Numbered from the stretch's first letter, positions 44,839 through 54,470 are shown. The stretch: 64,000 nucleotides of DNA from Rickettsiales bacterium (GCA_024304995.1 JAMWZD010000001.1:255472-319471), one strand, 5' to 3'. A program made the numbers and translations. Notes: generated by a model not told the origin, from the letters alone.

Positions 44839-46407
44839 ATGAACCAGCAAGCCATTATATATGCGAGAGTATCGTCACAGAAACAGGTAACGGAAGGGAA
44901 TGGATTAGCCAGTCAGGAGACCAGATGTCGTGATTACGCGAAGCATAAAGGCTATGAGGTCATAGAAGTGTTTCGTGATGAAGGCTTGTCTGGCAAACTA
45001 ATGGATCGACCCAATATGCATGTGATGCTGAAATATCTGAAGCGCAATCGTGGACTGGTGGTGATCATCGACGATATTAGCCGCTTAGCACGCGATATTG
45101 AGACGCACATCCATTTACGCACCGCTATATCCAAAAATGGCGGCAAGCTGGAATCTCCTTCCATTGAGTTTGGCGATGATAGTGATTCGAAGCTGGTGGA
45201 GCATTTGCTTGCCTCTGTAGCGGCGCATCAGCGCGATAAAAATGCAGAGCAAACCACCAACCGCATGATGGCACGAATGCAAAATGGCTATCACTGCTTT
45301 AACCCTATGCCCGGCTATGTGTTTAAGCGGGTTGCAGGGCATGGCAAATTATTGACCAGAGATGAACCCGTCGCCTCTGTGATTCAACAGGCACTGGAGC
45401 GATTTGCTTGTGGTCAGTTTGAAACCGCATCGGAATTGAAGCGTTTCTTTGAAGCAACACCCTGCTTCCCGAAAGATCGTAAAGGTAAAGTGCATTATAG
45501 CCGCATCAAGGATATTCTGACCTCACCGCTTTATGCCGGGCTGGTGCATAAGCCAGAATGGGGCATCCACATGCAAAAGGGTCAGCATGAGGGGCTGATT
45601 AGCATAGAATGCTGGCAGCGCGTTCAGCAGCGCCTTACACGTCAGGCAAAGGTGCCTGCGCGTAAAGACATCAGTAATGACTTCCCTCTGCGCGGATTTA
45701 TCATTTGTGATTGCTGTGGCTCTCATATGAGTTCTTGCTGGACGCACGGGCGCAGTGCAAAATATCCTTATTATTTCTGCACGGAGAAAACATGCACCGA
45801 ATACAAGAAATCCATTAAACGCGAGGCGGTGGAAGGTGATTTTGCCGTATTTCTGGAAGAGATGACACCTGCACCTGCTATTTTAAAGCTGGCGGCAAAA
45901 ATGTTTCATGACACGTGGGAAGCCTATCGCGGGCGGATCAAAGAGCAGGCGACCGATATTCGGCTTCAGGTCGCACAGATTGAACGTAAGGTGGATCAGC
46001 TGATGGAGCGTCTGGTCGAAGCTGATAATGTCACCGTGATCACAGCGTATGAAAATAAGTTGCGCACACTGGAAGAAGAAAAGCTGTTCTTAGATGAAAA
46101 ACTGGCGCAATCGGGGCGTCCATTGCAATCTTTCAAAGAAACATTTCGCACCGCCTTTGCATTTCTCTCAAACCCGCAGATACTCTGGCATTCCGACCGA
46201 CTTGACCATAAGAGAACGGTATTAAAACTCGTCTTTGGGGAGAAACTTAGATATTGCAAAAAACAGGGATTTCGAACCGCCGCAACACCGCTCCCACTCT
46301 TGCTTACAGGAGGTATTGATGATGGCAAGTCTGAAATGGTGCGCCCTGCAGGACTCGAACCTGCAACCTACTGCTTAGAAGGCAGTTGCTCTATCCAGTT
46401 GAGCTAA
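44839..46407 (+). CDS. Large serine recombinase (integrase); C-terminus replaced by antisense tRNA
   Basis: This 522-residue protein has an N-terminal catalytic domain (YARVSSQKQVTEGNG, Ser at about 12, and IDDISRLARDIETHIHLRTA), a recombinase domain and a zinc ribbon (FIICDCCGSHMSSC, YYFCTEKTC). A long coiled coil (RLQVAQIERKVDQLMERLVE) follows. AAGAGG precedes the ATG. From codon 500 it runs through the attR core into the antisense strand of tRNA-Arg, so the last 20 residues (starting PAGLEPAT) are host-derived. In the excised circle the frame would pass instead into the 39-codon frame at 18529, giving 538 residues. It should catalyse integration at, and with a partner excision from, tRNA-Arg. 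Confidence 0.93.
   Translation: MNQQAIIYARVSSQKQVTEGNGLASQETRCRDYAKHKGYEVIEVFRDEGLSGKLMDRPNMHVMLKYLKRNRGLVVIIDDISRLARDIETHIHLRTAISKNGGKLESPSIEFGDDSDSKLVEHLLASVAAHQRDKNAEQTTNRMMARMQNGYHCFNPMPGYVFKRVAGHGKLLTRDEPVASVIQQALERFACGQFETASELKRFFEATPCFPKDRKGKVHYSRIKDILTSPLYAGLVHKPEWGIHMQKGQHEGLISIECWQRVQQRLTRQAKVPARKDISNDFPLRGFIICDCCGSHMSSCWTHGRSAKYPYYFCTEKTCTEYKKSIKREAVEGDFAVFLEEMTPAPAILKLAAKMFHDTWEAYRGRIKEQATDIRLQVAQIERKVDQLMERLVEADNVTVITAYENKLRTLEEEKLFLDEKLAQSGRPLQSFKETFRTAFAFLSNPQILWHSDRLDHKRTVLKLVFGEKLRYCKKQGFRTAATPLPLLLTGGIDDGKSEMVRPAGLEPATYCLEGSCSIQLS
46334..46345. other. Right attachment site core (attR)
   Basis: AAATGGTGCGCC, identical to 18527-18538, covers the 3' end of tRNA-Arg including CCA and codons 500-502 of the recombinase. 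The element lies to the left, the chromosome with the tRNA body to the right. Confidence 0.8.
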
Positions 46408-46413
46408 GGGCGC
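46337..46413 (-). tRNA. tRNA-Arg (anticodon TCT), integration target
   Basis: On the minus strand this 77-nt sequence folds as a tRNA: acceptor GCGCCCT pairs with AGGGCGC, then discriminator A and encoded CCA. The anticodon loop is CTTCTAA with anticodon TCT in an ACTGC/GCAGT stem, and the T-loop is GGTTCGAGTCC. The 3' end coincides with the attachment core and stays intact after integration. The recombinase gene runs antisense through most of it. Confidence 0.95.
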
Positions 46414-46477
46414 GTATGGACGAATGTATTACTAATTGAGAATGGCGGGCTTGTAAATATGTTAGATGGAGCAAGCG

Positions 46478-48022
46478 TCAATTAACGCTGTTATTATGGT
46501 CTGCCGAAGCGAGTGAGGAATTTTTGCTGGCGCCGCTTTCCATGGTGGCGAGTTTTTGTTGAATCTGGCTGACATGCTGTTTAAATGCGGCAAGGCGCTT
46601 GCCTGTCAATTCATTGCCACCTGTGAATTTCACGTTGGTCGGGTTCACATGTTTGCCGTAACGCAAAATCTCATAATGCAGATGCGGCCCTGTGGAACGT
46701 CCCGTTGACCCGACATACGCAATTACCTGCCCCTGACGCACGCGCATCCCCGTCTTTATGCCTTTGGCAATGCGGTGCGCATGTGCATATGCCGTGCTGT
46801 ATGTTTTATTATGTTTGATGCTGACATATTTCCCGTAACTGCCTTTATAGCCTGCGTACGTAATCACCCCATCCCCTGCAGCATAGATCGGCGTGCCGCG
46901 CGGCACGGCAAAATCCACACCTGTATGCATACGGCTATAGCCCAGAATCGGGTGGCGACGCATCCCATAGTTAGAGGACATACGTGCGCCATCCACAGGC
47001 GTCTTCAACAGTTTCTTGACAATATTCTGTCCTTTCTCATTATAATAATTATAATAGCCATTCTCATCTTTAAAGCGGTAATGCTTAATGACGCGCCCTT
47101 TATTTTTCAACATGGAATAGACAATCTCTGCGCCCTGCGTGTTCACCACCTCGCCGTCTTCGGTCTTTTCCACTTCATAAATCACATCCAGCAAATCCCC
47201 TGCTTTAATGTCTCGCTGGAAATCAATATCGTAACTATAATTCTTCACCAGCTTGTTAATCGCCAAAGAAGGCATCCCTTCTTTCTGCGCAGAAAGATAC
47301 AGGCTGCCTTCTATTTTCGTTTTCGCGCGTGCTTCGTCACGAACTAATTTTTTTTTTACCTTACGAACCTCGTAAGTATCTTCGCCTTTAGGGGTGATTT
47401 CAACATGGGTGATATTATCGACATATATAATGAGTTTATCCAGCGTTGTTGGCGTAACATCAGCTTCCACATCATTTTCCTGATTCTGCGCAATGCGCAC
47501 ATCATCTTTGGATAGTGTCAGCGTCATTTTATCTCCCAGTTGCAATTTGCTGATATTATAAACAGGCTTGATTTGCTTTGCCAGGCGATGCGCTGAGGAA
47601 GCTGAAATGCCCTGACGGACAAGCAGCGAATTGAATGTGTCACCTGATGTGACTTCAATCTCCACCTCTTTTGGCCAGATATCTTCCGTGATTTTGGCAG
47701 GCACTTCCTCTTCAATAACGGGCTCACCTGTCAATTCAGAATATAATTTTGCTTCCGTATTGCCATCTGCGCTTTCGTCAGGCTTGATCACTTCATCAAT
47801 ATTATTTGGCTTAGTTCCCAGAATATCACCAATAGGTGTTTCAGGTGTGATCACATTCTCGTTATCATCGCTTCCCCACTGGGACAGCGCATAAAACAGG
47901 ACTGCGCCGCACAAAATGCCGCAGATAAACCAGACCAGCTTTAAAAAGAATCGTTTTTTTGCCGCTTTCTCTTCCCTGTGGCGCGAAGCATACGGCGTTG
48001 CATAAAAGGACATTAAATGCAT
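46478..48022 (-). CDS. M23-family peptidoglycan endopeptidase, membrane-anchored
   Basis: This 514-residue protein has one N-terminal membrane segment (FFLKLVWFICGILCGAVLFY) followed by an acidic linker. A LysM/OapA-like region (EVTSGDTFNSLLVRQGISAS) binds glycan, and a C-terminal M23 domain carries the zinc ligands: HTGVDFAVPRGTPIYAAGDG, YAHAHRIA and HLHYEI. It cleaves peptide cross-links during cell growth or division. AGGA lies about 10 bases before the first ATG; a start three codons on is possible. It is the first core gene right of the element. Confidence 0.92.
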   Translation of the reverse strand: MHLMSFYATPYASRHREEKAAKKRFFLKLVWFICGILCGAVLFYALSQWGSDDNENVITPETPIGDILGTKPNNIDEVIKPDESADGNTEAKLYSELTGEPVIEEEVPAKITEDIWPKEVEIEVTSGDTFNSLLVRQGISASSAHRLAKQIKPVYNISKLQLGDKMTLTLSKDDVRIAQNQENDVEADVTPTTLDKLIIYVDNITHVEITPKGEDTYEVRKVKKKLVRDEARAKTKIEGSLYLSAQKEGMPSLAINKLVKNYSYDIDFQRDIKAGDLLDVIYEVEKTEDGEVVNTQGAEIVYSMLKNKGRVIKHYRFKDENGYYNYYNEKGQNIVKKLLKTPVDGARMSSNYGMRRHPILGYSRMHTGVDFAVPRGTPIYAAGDGVITYAGYKGSYGKYVSIKHNKTYSTAYAHAHRIAKGIKTGMRVRQGQVIAYVGSTGRSTGPHLHYEILRYGKHVNPTNVKFTGGNELTGKRLAAFKQHVSQIQQKLATMESGASKNSSLASADHNNSVN

Positions 48023-48143
48023 AAATGTGTCATCCTGTTAATCATCACTGAAGCGACTATTGCATCCATGCACCAGACTGACAAGCAAAAACCGCGCCTG
48101 AAAAGTAATTTTAATGTAGCAGGCAGGGTATGACTTTTTACGC

Positions 48144-48172
48144 TTGACGGTATCGCATAGAACCATTATATT
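48144..48172 (+). promoter_or_regulatory. Sigma-70-type promoter of ribosomal protein operon
   Basis: TTGACG (48144) and TATATT (48167) are separated by 17 bases, upstream of rpsL. The match to the housekeeping consensus is close. Confidence 0.7.
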
Positions 48173-48206
48173 CCGCCATCATTTTAAATTAAACCAATAT
48201 GAGATT

Positions 48207-48578
48207 ATGCCAACTATTAATCAGCTTGTGCGTCACGGACGCAAAAAGATTGTAAAGCGCAATAAAGTACCAGCAATGGAAGCATGCCCGCAAAAACGCG
48301 GCGTGTGTACTCGCGTTTATACGACCACACCTAAGAAACCAAACTCAGCATTGCGTAAAGTTGCGCGTATTCGTCTGACAAACGGCTTTGAGGTGACAGG
48401 CTATATCCCTGGTGAAGGGCATAATTTGCAGGAACACTCTGTGGTGATGATTCGCGGCGGACGTGTAAAGGATTTACCTGGTGTACGTTACCATATTATT
48501 CGTGGTACGCTGGATACGCAAGGTGTGAAAGATAGAAAACAGAACCGTTCTAAATACGGTGCAAAACGTCCAAAATAA
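48207..48578 (+). CDS. rpsL: 30S ribosomal protein S12
   Basis: This 123-residue protein uses the ATG at 48207, giving the canonical [14 protein letters not shown]; the frame is open further upstream but does not match the family. S12 sits at the decoding centre. The streptomycin-site segments [15 protein letters not shown] and [15 protein letters not shown] are present. It heads the operon with rpsG and fusA. Confidence 0.98.
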   Translation: MPTINQLVRHGRKKIVKRNKVPAMEACPQKRGVCTRVYTTTPKKPNSALRKVARIRLTNGFEVTGYIPGEGHNLQEHSVVMIRGGRVKDLPGVRYHIIRGTLDTQGVKDRKQNRSKYGAKRPK

Positions 48579-48591
48579 GGGATTATAGAAT

Positions 48592-49062
48592 ATGTCTAGA
48601 CGTCATAGAGCAGAAAAACGCGAAGTATTACCTGATGCGAAATATGGTAATAAATTCGTGACTAAATTCATGAACGGCATCATGCTGGATGGAAAGAAAT
48701 CCGCTGCAGAACGCATCGTATATGGTGCGTTTGATATTGTTGAGAGCAAAGCGAACCGCAATCCTGTGGAAGTGTTTGAAGAAGCAATGGAAAATATTAT
48801 GCCCGCTGTTGAAGTGCGTTCACGCCGCGTGGGTGGTGCAACCTATCAGGTGCCAATGGAAGTGCGTCCTGAGCGTCGCCGTGCATTGGCAATCCGCTGG
48901 GCTGTTAATGCGGCTCGCGGTCGTTCTGAGCGCACAATGCGTCAGCGCGTTGCAATGGAGCTGCTGGATGCGGTTCAAAAGCGTGGCAACGCAGTGAAAA
49001 AGCGTGAAGATACACACAAAATGGCAGATGCAAACAAAGCGTTCAGTCATTTCCGTTGGTAG
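48592..49062 (+). CDS. rpsG: 30S ribosomal protein S7
   Basis: This 156-residue protein begins [20 protein letters not shown], typical of S7, which binds 16S rRNA at the head of the small subunit. It contains [20 protein letters not shown] and ends AFSHFRW, the alphaproteobacterial form. It follows rpsL by 13 bases. Confidence 0.98.
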   Translation: MSRRHRAEKREVLPDAKYGNKFVTKFMNGIMLDGKKSAAERIVYGAFDIVESKANRNPVEVFEEAMENIMPAVEVRSRRVGGATYQVPMEVRPERRRALAIRWAVNAARGRSERTMRQRVAMELLDAVQKRGNAVKKREDTHKMADANKAFSHFRW

Positions 49063-49115
49063 TTTTTTTAACACCATCTCATTACGAACATCGAAAATTT
49101 AAGGTCTAGGGTAAC

Positions 49116-51209
49116 ATGTCACGCCAAACTAAATTAGAGCATTATCGCAATATCGGTATCATGGCGCATATTGATGCAGGTAAAACAACTACAACAGAAC
49201 GTATTCTGTATTATACAGGCCGTTCACACAAAATTGGTGAAGTGCATGAAGGTGCGGCAACCATGGACTGGATGGAGCAGGAGCAGGAGCGTGGCATCAC
49301 GATTACCTCTGCTGCAACCACATGTTTCTGGCCAGACCGCGACAAAGTGTCTAACCGTATCAATATTATTGATACACCAGGACACGTGGATTTTACGATC
49401 GAAGTAGAGCGTTCATTGCGTGTTCTTGATGGTGCGGTGGCTGTGTTTGACTCGGTTGCTGGTGTGGAACCGCAATCTGAGACAGTATGGCGTCAGGCAG
49501 ATAAATATAAAGTACCACGCATGTGCTTTGTGAACAAAATGGATCGTATCGGTGCAGATTTCTATCGTTGCGTTGATATGATTATTGACCGCTTAGGTGC
49601 TGTTCCGCTGGTAACGCAGCTTCCTGTAGGGGCTGAAGATGAGTTTGCTGGGCTGGTTGATCTTATCACCATGAAAGCCATCATCTGGAAAGAAGAAACA
49701 CTGGGCGCAGAATGGGAAGAACGCGATATCCCTGAAGATATGGCAGACAAAGCCGCTGAATGGCGCGAAAAAATGATCGAAACAGCCGTTGAAGTTGATG
49801 ATGAGCTGATGGAGAAATATCTCGAAGGTGAAGAACCTTCTGCAGATCAACTTCGTGCCTGCATCCGCAAAGGGTGTATTGGTCTGAAATTTGTACCCGT
49901 GCTTTGCGGATCTGCATTTAAGAATAAAGGTGTTCAGCCAATGCTTGATGCAGTGATTGACTTCCTTCCTTCACCTCTGGATGTTCCTGCAATTCGCGGT
50001 GTGTCTGCTGAAGATGAAGAAAAAGAAATTCTGCGTAAATCTTCTGATGAAGAGCCATTTTCTGCGCTGGCATTTAAGATTATGAACGATCCATTCGTGG
50101 GTTCTTTAACATTCGTGCGTATTTATTCTGGTGTTTTAGACAGTGGTACTTACGTAACCAATACTGTTAAAGGCAAGAAAGAACGTATTGGTCGTATGTT
50201 GTTAATGCACGCAAACAGCCGTGAAGATATCAAACAGGCACGCGCTGGTGATATTGTGGCGATTGCAGGTCTGAAAGATACTACAACAGGTGATACACTT
50301 TGCCCTCAGGACAATCAGGTGATTCTGGAACGTATGGAATTCCCAGAGCCCGTAATCGAAGTTGCTGTTGAGCCAAAAACAAAAGGCGATCAGGAAAAGA
50401 TGGGGATGGCGATTGCACGTTTGGTGGCAGAAGATCCATCACTTCGCGTGAACACGGATGAAGAAACAGGGCAGACTATTTTGAAAGGGATGGGTGAATT
50501 GCACCTTGAAATCATCGTGGATCGTCTGAGACGTGAGTTTAAGGTTGAAGCGAATATCGGCGCACCTCAGGTGGCATATCGTGAAACGATCAGCAAAGCA
50601 TACACTGTGGATTATACCCATAAGAAACAGTCTGGTGGTGCGGGTCAGTTTGCACGCGTTATTATTGAATTTGAACCACAAGAGCCTGGTGCGGGTTACG
50701 AATTTGCAAGTAAAATTGTAGGTGGTAACGTTCCGCGTGAATATATTCCTGGCGTTCAGAAAGGTCTTGAGCAATCCATGGAAAACGGTGTTATTGCTGG
50801 CTTCCCAACGATTGACTTTAAAGCGACGCTGAAAGATGGTGCATATCATGATGTGGATTCCAGCGTAATGGCATTTGAAATTGCAGCACGTGCAGCATTC
50901 AGAGAAGGTATGAAACAAGCCTCTCCTCGCCTGCTTGAGCCTGTGATGAAAGTTGAAGTAGTAACCCCTGAAGATTATATGGGTGATATTATTGGTGATT
51001 TGTCATCACGTCGTGGTCAGGTGTCCAGCATGGATCAGCGTGGAAATGCTCGTGTTGTTAACGCAATGGTGCCTCTGGCAAATATGTTTGGTTATGTGAA
51101 TAACCTGCGTTCTATGTCTCAGGGTCGTGCGCAATATAGCATGGTTTTTGACCATTATGAAGAAGTGCCAAATGCAGTAGCAGAGGAAATCCGCTCTAAA
51201 GTAGCGTAG
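49116..51209 (+). CDS. fusA: Elongation factor G
   Basis: This 697-residue GTPase drives ribosome translocation. The G1 motif is in [15 protein letters not shown], the switch II motif in [20 protein letters not shown] and the G4 motif in VNKMDR. Domains II-V follow with the expected length. It follows rpsG after 53 bases. The strong terminator after it ends the operon; tuf is not adjacent here, unlike in many bacteria. Confidence 0.98.
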   Translation: MSRQTKLEHYRNIGIMAHIDAGKTTTTERILYYTGRSHKIGEVHEGAATMDWMEQEQERGITITSAATTCFWPDRDKVSNRINIIDTPGHVDFTIEVERSLRVLDGAVAVFDSVAGVEPQSETVWRQADKYKVPRMCFVNKMDRIGADFYRCVDMIIDRLGAVPLVTQLPVGAEDEFAGLVDLITMKAIIWKEETLGAEWEERDIPEDMADKAAEWREKMIETAVEVDDELMEKYLEGEEPSADQLRACIRKGCIGLKFVPVLCGSAFKNKGVQPMLDAVIDFLPSPLDVPAIRGVSAEDEEKEILRKSSDEEPFSALAFKIMNDPFVGSLTFVRIYSGVLDSGTYVTNTVKGKKERIGRMLLMHANSREDIKQARAGDIVAIAGLKDTTTGDTLCPQDNQVILERMEFPEPVIEVAVEPKTKGDQEKMGMAIARLVAEDPSLRVNTDEETGQTILKGMGELHLEIIVDRLRREFKVEANIGAPQVAYRETISKAYTVDYTHKKQSGGAGQFARVIIEFEPQEPGAGYEFASKIVGGNVPREYIPGVQKGLEQSMENGVIAGFPTIDFKATLKDGAYHDVDSSVMAFEIAARAAFREGMKQASPRLLEPVMKVEVVTPEDYMGDIIGDLSSRRGQVSSMDQRGNARVVNAMVPLANMFGYVNNLRSMSQGRAQYSMVFDHYEEVPNAVAEEIRSKVA

Positions 51210-51230
51210 GCATTTCGAATAAATTTAACA

Positions 51231-51265
51231 AAAAAAGCGGTTAGTCAGTGACAAGCCGCTTTTTT
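51231..51265 (+). terminator. Intrinsic terminator after fusA
   Basis: AAAAAAGCGG / CCGCTTTTTT arms with a partly paired loop are followed by a T-run. Confidence 0.9.
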
Positions 51266-51289
51266 TTGTCTAAAAGATGATTCTCTTTT

Positions 51290-51365
51290 AGGGGTGTAGC
51301 TCAGCTGGTAGAGCGACGGTCTCCAAAACCGTAGGTCGCAGGTTCGATCCCTGTCGCCCCTGCCA
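51290..51365 (+). tRNA. tRNA-Trp (anticodon CCA)
   Basis: This 76-nt cloverleaf has acceptor AGGGGTG pairing with CGCCCCT, discriminator G and encoded CCA. The anticodon loop CTCCAAA carries CCA, and the T-loop is GGTTCGATCC. Confidence 0.97.
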
Positions 51366-51378
51366 TTTCATTTCTTGG

Positions 51379-51669
51379 TTACTGCAATGAGATGGAACGG
51401 CCTCTTCCGATATAGTCTGATGCGCTGACACGGTCACAGGCGGTGACTTCAATAGAATGTAATTTTCCGTCCAGTGTCTTTTCCCAAAAACTAAGGAATG
51501 ATTTCAGCTTTGGAAAATCTGGCGTTAAATCCAGATTCTGCCAGATATAACTCTGTAATAAACTGGGGTGGTCGGGAAAGTGATAATAAATTTCCGCCGT
51601 GGTTAAACGATAATCCTGCATTAACATTAATTCAATGTCGCTGACAGAGGGTGTTATAAATTCTGCCAT
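51379..51669 (-). CDS. usg: Usg-family protein
   Basis: This 96-residue protein matches the alphaproteobacterial Usg family: DYRLTTAEIYYHFPDHPSLL, then QSYIWQNLDLTPDFPKLKSF and LDGKLHSIEV. Its function is unknown; members have been noted near tryptophan biosynthesis genes in other species. It is convergent with the tRNA-Trp gene. The ribosome site is AGGAGG-like just upstream of the ATG. Confidence 0.9.
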   Translation of the reverse strand: MAEFITPSVSDIELMLMQDYRLTTAEIYYHFPDHPSLLQSYIWQNLDLTPDFPKLKSFLSFWEKTLDGKLHSIEVTACDRVSASDYIGRGRSISLQ

Positions 51670-51754
51670 AATGGTAAGTCCTCCTGATAAAATGGTATCA
51701 AAAGAGGTTTAACGGTTGATTAATGATGGTCTGGTTAGGTAAAGTACGCACCTT

Positions 51755-52771
51755 ATGAAAAACAGGCTGCATCATCTCTTTCCTTTTTGCATGGCTTTGA
51801 TAGGCCTGTGGGTTCTGGCAGCCTGCACCCCGCAGGAACAATATTTCAATGCCAATGCCCCTTTAACGCCGCGCATATCTGATACGGATATTGTGGTCGG
51901 GGATGGCACATCGCTTACCATGCAGCGCTGGCTGCCAGGTGGCAAGCCCGAAGCGGTGATTCTGGGTCTGCATGGCTTTAATGATTATAGCTCTGCCTTT
52001 GCATCAGTGGGCGAATATATGCAGCATCACCAGATTGCCGTATATGCATATGACCAGCGCGGCTTTGGCAGTTCGGGTGAACGCGGCGTGTGGGCAGGAA
52101 ACCATAATTTAGTGCGGGATGTATCTCACGTTCTCGACGCACTGCGCAAACGCTACCCCCGCACCCCGATTTATGTCATGGGGGAAAGCATGGGCGGTGC
52201 AGTGGCAATCAACGCCGCATCCATTAACGCACTGGAACAGGCAGATGGTGTCATTCTCGCCGCGCCTGCCATCTGGGGTGGAGATAATATGAGCGTGGTT
52301 TACCGCGTACCTTTATGGATTGCAGCACATATCGCCCCTTCACAAAAAGTAAGTGGTGGTGATCTGGAATTATTGCCAACTGACAATCTTTTCCTGTTGC
52401 GCATCATGTCACGCGATCCGAAAGTGATTAAAACCACGCGCCTGGATGCTATATATGGTCTGGTAAATCTGATGGATATTGCCTATGACAATATCTGCAA
52501 AATCACCATGCCCACTCTGGTTCTTTACGGCGCGAAGGACCAGATCGTTCCCCCTGCCCCTTTTATGGATTACGCGCAGGAACTCAACACCCTCTCCCAC
52601 CATTATTTTGCATATTATCCAAACGGCTATCATATGATCACGCGCGATATTCATGCATATCAGGTGATGGAAGATATTGTCTCATGGATTAAAGACAAGG
52701 ATGCTTCATTGCCATCAGGAGCAGATGTAGATGCTGCGCACTGGCTGGAATATGATGTGGAGCGCAATTAA
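51755..52771 (+). CDS. Alpha/beta hydrolase lipoprotein, lysophospholipase-like
   Basis: This 338-residue protein has a lipoprotein signal peptide with lipobox LAAC at about residue 24. The hydrolase core has LHGFNDYSSAFASVGEYMQH, the nucleophile elbow GESMGG, the acid Asp in LYGAKDQIVP and the His in GYHMITRD. It is of the monoacylglycerol lipase/lysophospholipase type. It probably acts at the envelope. The stop is directly followed by the nth start with no gap. Confidence 0.9.
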   Translation: MKNRLHHLFPFCMALIGLWVLAACTPQEQYFNANAPLTPRISDTDIVVGDGTSLTMQRWLPGGKPEAVILGLHGFNDYSSAFASVGEYMQHHQIAVYAYDQRGFGSSGERGVWAGNHNLVRDVSHVLDALRKRYPRTPIYVMGESMGGAVAINAASINALEQADGVILAAPAIWGGDNMSVVYRVPLWIAAHIAPSQKVSGGDLELLPTDNLFLLRIMSRDPKVIKTTRLDAIYGLVNLMDIAYDNICKITMPTLVLYGAKDQIVPPAPFMDYAQELNTLSHHYFAYYPNGYHMITRDIHAYQVMEDIVSWIKDKDASLPSGADVDAAHWLEYDVERN

Positions 52772-53419
52772 ATGCCGCGTCTGACCAAGGCTGCGATAGC
52801 TGAAATGTTCGCACGGTTTGAAGCGCACGAACCCAACCCAGTGACAGAACTTGACGCACCCAATGAATTTTGCTTGTTAATTTCTATTGTCCTGTCTGCG
52901 CAGGCAACGGATGTCTCTGTAAACAAGGCAACCAGACCGCTTTATGCCATAGCTAATACGCCTGAGGCGATTGCTGCTTTAGGTGAAGATGGGTTGAAGG
53001 AGTATATTAAAACTATTGGGTTATATAATTCCAAAGCAAAAAATGTGATTGCGCTGTGTCATAAACTTATAACAGATTTTGATGGCGCTATTCCTGAAGA
53101 TAGAGACATATTGCAGACCCTGCCTGGTGTAGGGCGCAAAACTGCTAATGTCTGGCTGAATTGTGCGCGGCAGCAGCCATTTATGGCAGTGGATACACAT
53201 GTCTTTCGCGTGGGCAACCGCACAGGACTGGCAAGGGCAGATAATGTGTTGCAGAGTGAAAAGCTGCTGGTGCAGAAAATCCCTGAAAACTATCTGCTTC
53301 ATGCGCATCACTGGCTCATTTTACACGGGCGTTACACCTGCAAAGCGCGAAAGCCTGCCTGTTATAACTGCATTATTGCGGATTTATGCACCTATAAAGA
53401 AAAAACCGACGCGGCTTAA
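52772..53419 (+). CDS. nth: Endonuclease III
   Basis: This 215-residue DNA glycosylase/AP lyase removes oxidised pyrimidines. The helix-hairpin-helix LPGVGRKTANVWLNCA supplies the catalytic Lys, the Asp is in MAVDTHVFRV, and four Cys of the iron-sulfur cluster are in C-x6-C-x2-C-x5-C (CKARKPACYNCIIADLC). It starts at the base after the hydrolase stop. Confidence 0.96.
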   Translation: MPRLTKAAIAEMFARFEAHEPNPVTELDAPNEFCLLISIVLSAQATDVSVNKATRPLYAIANTPEAIAALGEDGLKEYIKTIGLYNSKAKNVIALCHKLITDFDGAIPEDRDILQTLPGVGRKTANVWLNCARQQPFMAVDTHVFRVGNRTGLARADNVLQSEKLLVQKIPENYLLHAHHWLILHGRYTCKARKPACYNCIIADLCTYKEKTDAA

Positions 53420-53769
53420 ACGGCAGCGCGCATAGTGCACATGGTGAGCGCAGCAATAATCAACATACCAAGCAATTCGTTGACGTAAAAAGACAGTAAC
53501 CCAGCCAGAAACACCACAATCACTGAAAAAACAGATGGCAGATTTTTGGAACTGACAATATATGCACCCAGATAAATTACAATGATGCTGTTTATCATTC
53601 GCATCCCCATTACGGACATATAGCTGGAATGGGTTAACTGAGACAATCCCCATGAGCTGAGCAGTGAAACCAGCGTAATTCCTATGATGCAGAACATGTA
53701 AAAATGCAGCGCTTCCAGAATGCTGTGCTGCTTTGCGGCGTTTTTGAATGTCATTGGCATAATTTTCAT
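53416..53769 (-). CDS. Small membrane protein
   Basis: This 117-residue protein has three or four hydrophobic segments (FYMFCIIGITLVSLLSSWGL, MINSIIVIYLGAYIVSS, VFSVIVVFLAGLLSFYVNEL, LGMLIIAALTMCTM). No family is recognised. It is convergent with nth and overlaps its last bases. Start among three nearby ATGs is uncertain. Confidence 0.68.
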   Translation of the reverse strand: MKIMPMTFKNAAKQHSILEALHFYMFCIIGITLVSLLSSWGLSQLTHSSYMSVMGMRMINSIIVIYLGAYIVSSKNLPSVFSVIVVFLAGLLSFYVNELLGMLIIAALTMCTMRAAV

Positions 53770-53826
53770 TCTGCTAACCTAACATAAAATGATGAAATAC
53801 GCAGCAAACTTTATTATATAGTTCGT

Positions 53827-54261
53827 ATGACGATTCATCAAATGCAGGAATTTGTGCCTTATACGCCAGAGCAGATATATGCTTTGGTGATTGATATTGA
53901 GCAATATCCCGATTTTATCCCGTGGTGCCGCAGCGCACGCATTCTTTCACGTGACGAAGAAAGTTTTCTGGGCGAACTGGTGATTGCGTTTAAACATATT
54001 CGCGAAAGCTATGTCTCCCGCGTGCATGGCGACGAAGAAGCAATGAAAATTGACGTGGAGATGGAGCGCGGCCCCTTTCATCATCTCATCAATAAATGGT
54101 ATTTTGAGGAAGCAGAGGGCGGGTGCATGATTCATTTCCATATTGATTTTGCCTTTAAAAGCAAAATTCTGGATAAGATTATCGGCTCACTCTTTGGACG
54201 CGCACAGAAGAAAATGGTGGGCGCGTTTAAGGCGCGGGCGGATGAGTTATATGGGGATTAA
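53827..54261 (+). CDS. COQ10/RatA-type ubiquinone-binding protein
   Basis: This 144-residue START-like protein contains VPYTPEQIYALVIDIEQYPD, FIPWCRSARIL and a C-terminal VGAFKARADELYG, typical of COQ10-type proteins that bind ubiquinone and support respiration. Some homologues are annotated as RatA toxins. The usual length is matched. Confidence 0.92.
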   Translation: MTIHQMQEFVPYTPEQIYALVIDIEQYPDFIPWCRSARILSRDEESFLGELVIAFKHIRESYVSRVHGDEEAMKIDVEMERGPFHHLINKWYFEEAEGGCMIHFHIDFAFKSKILDKIIGSLFGRAQKKMVGAFKARADELYGD

Positions 54262-54470
54262 GGTTTCAGATATTCCGCTAATTTAAGGCTATATCGTATG
54301 GTTGCAATCAGGCTTAAAACAGCAAAGACTACAACCATACTAGCAGTAAAGCTATTTTGCATTTCAAGATAGTGAATACAGAAAAACATGATTTTCAAAG
54401 TGAGTAATACACTGCCCATCGCAGCAAACGGCATCAAATATATAACAGCAATATAACCCAACCAACGCAC
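54258..54470 (-). CDS. Small membrane protein
   Basis: This 70-residue protein has two hydrophobic segments (GYIAVIYLMPFAAMGSVLLT and FTASMVVVFAVLSLIATIRY). It is convergent with, and overlaps, the COQ10-like gene by 4 bases. No family is recognised and the ribosome site is weak, so it is a moderate-confidence call. Confidence 0.5.
   Translation of the reverse strand: MRWLGYIAVIYLMPFAAMGSVLLTLKIMFFCIHYLEMQNSFTASMVVVFAVLSLIATIRYSLKLAEYLKP

Noticed and set aside
46346-46407. Last 20 residues of the recombinase as a functional protein domain
   Set aside because: They are antisense tRNA-Arg sequence. This type of tail is a known sign of a gene reading into a tRNA.
51210-51290. Missing tuf after fusA as a deletion
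   Set aside because: A clean terminator and tRNA gene follow, and many lineages keep tuf elsewhere.
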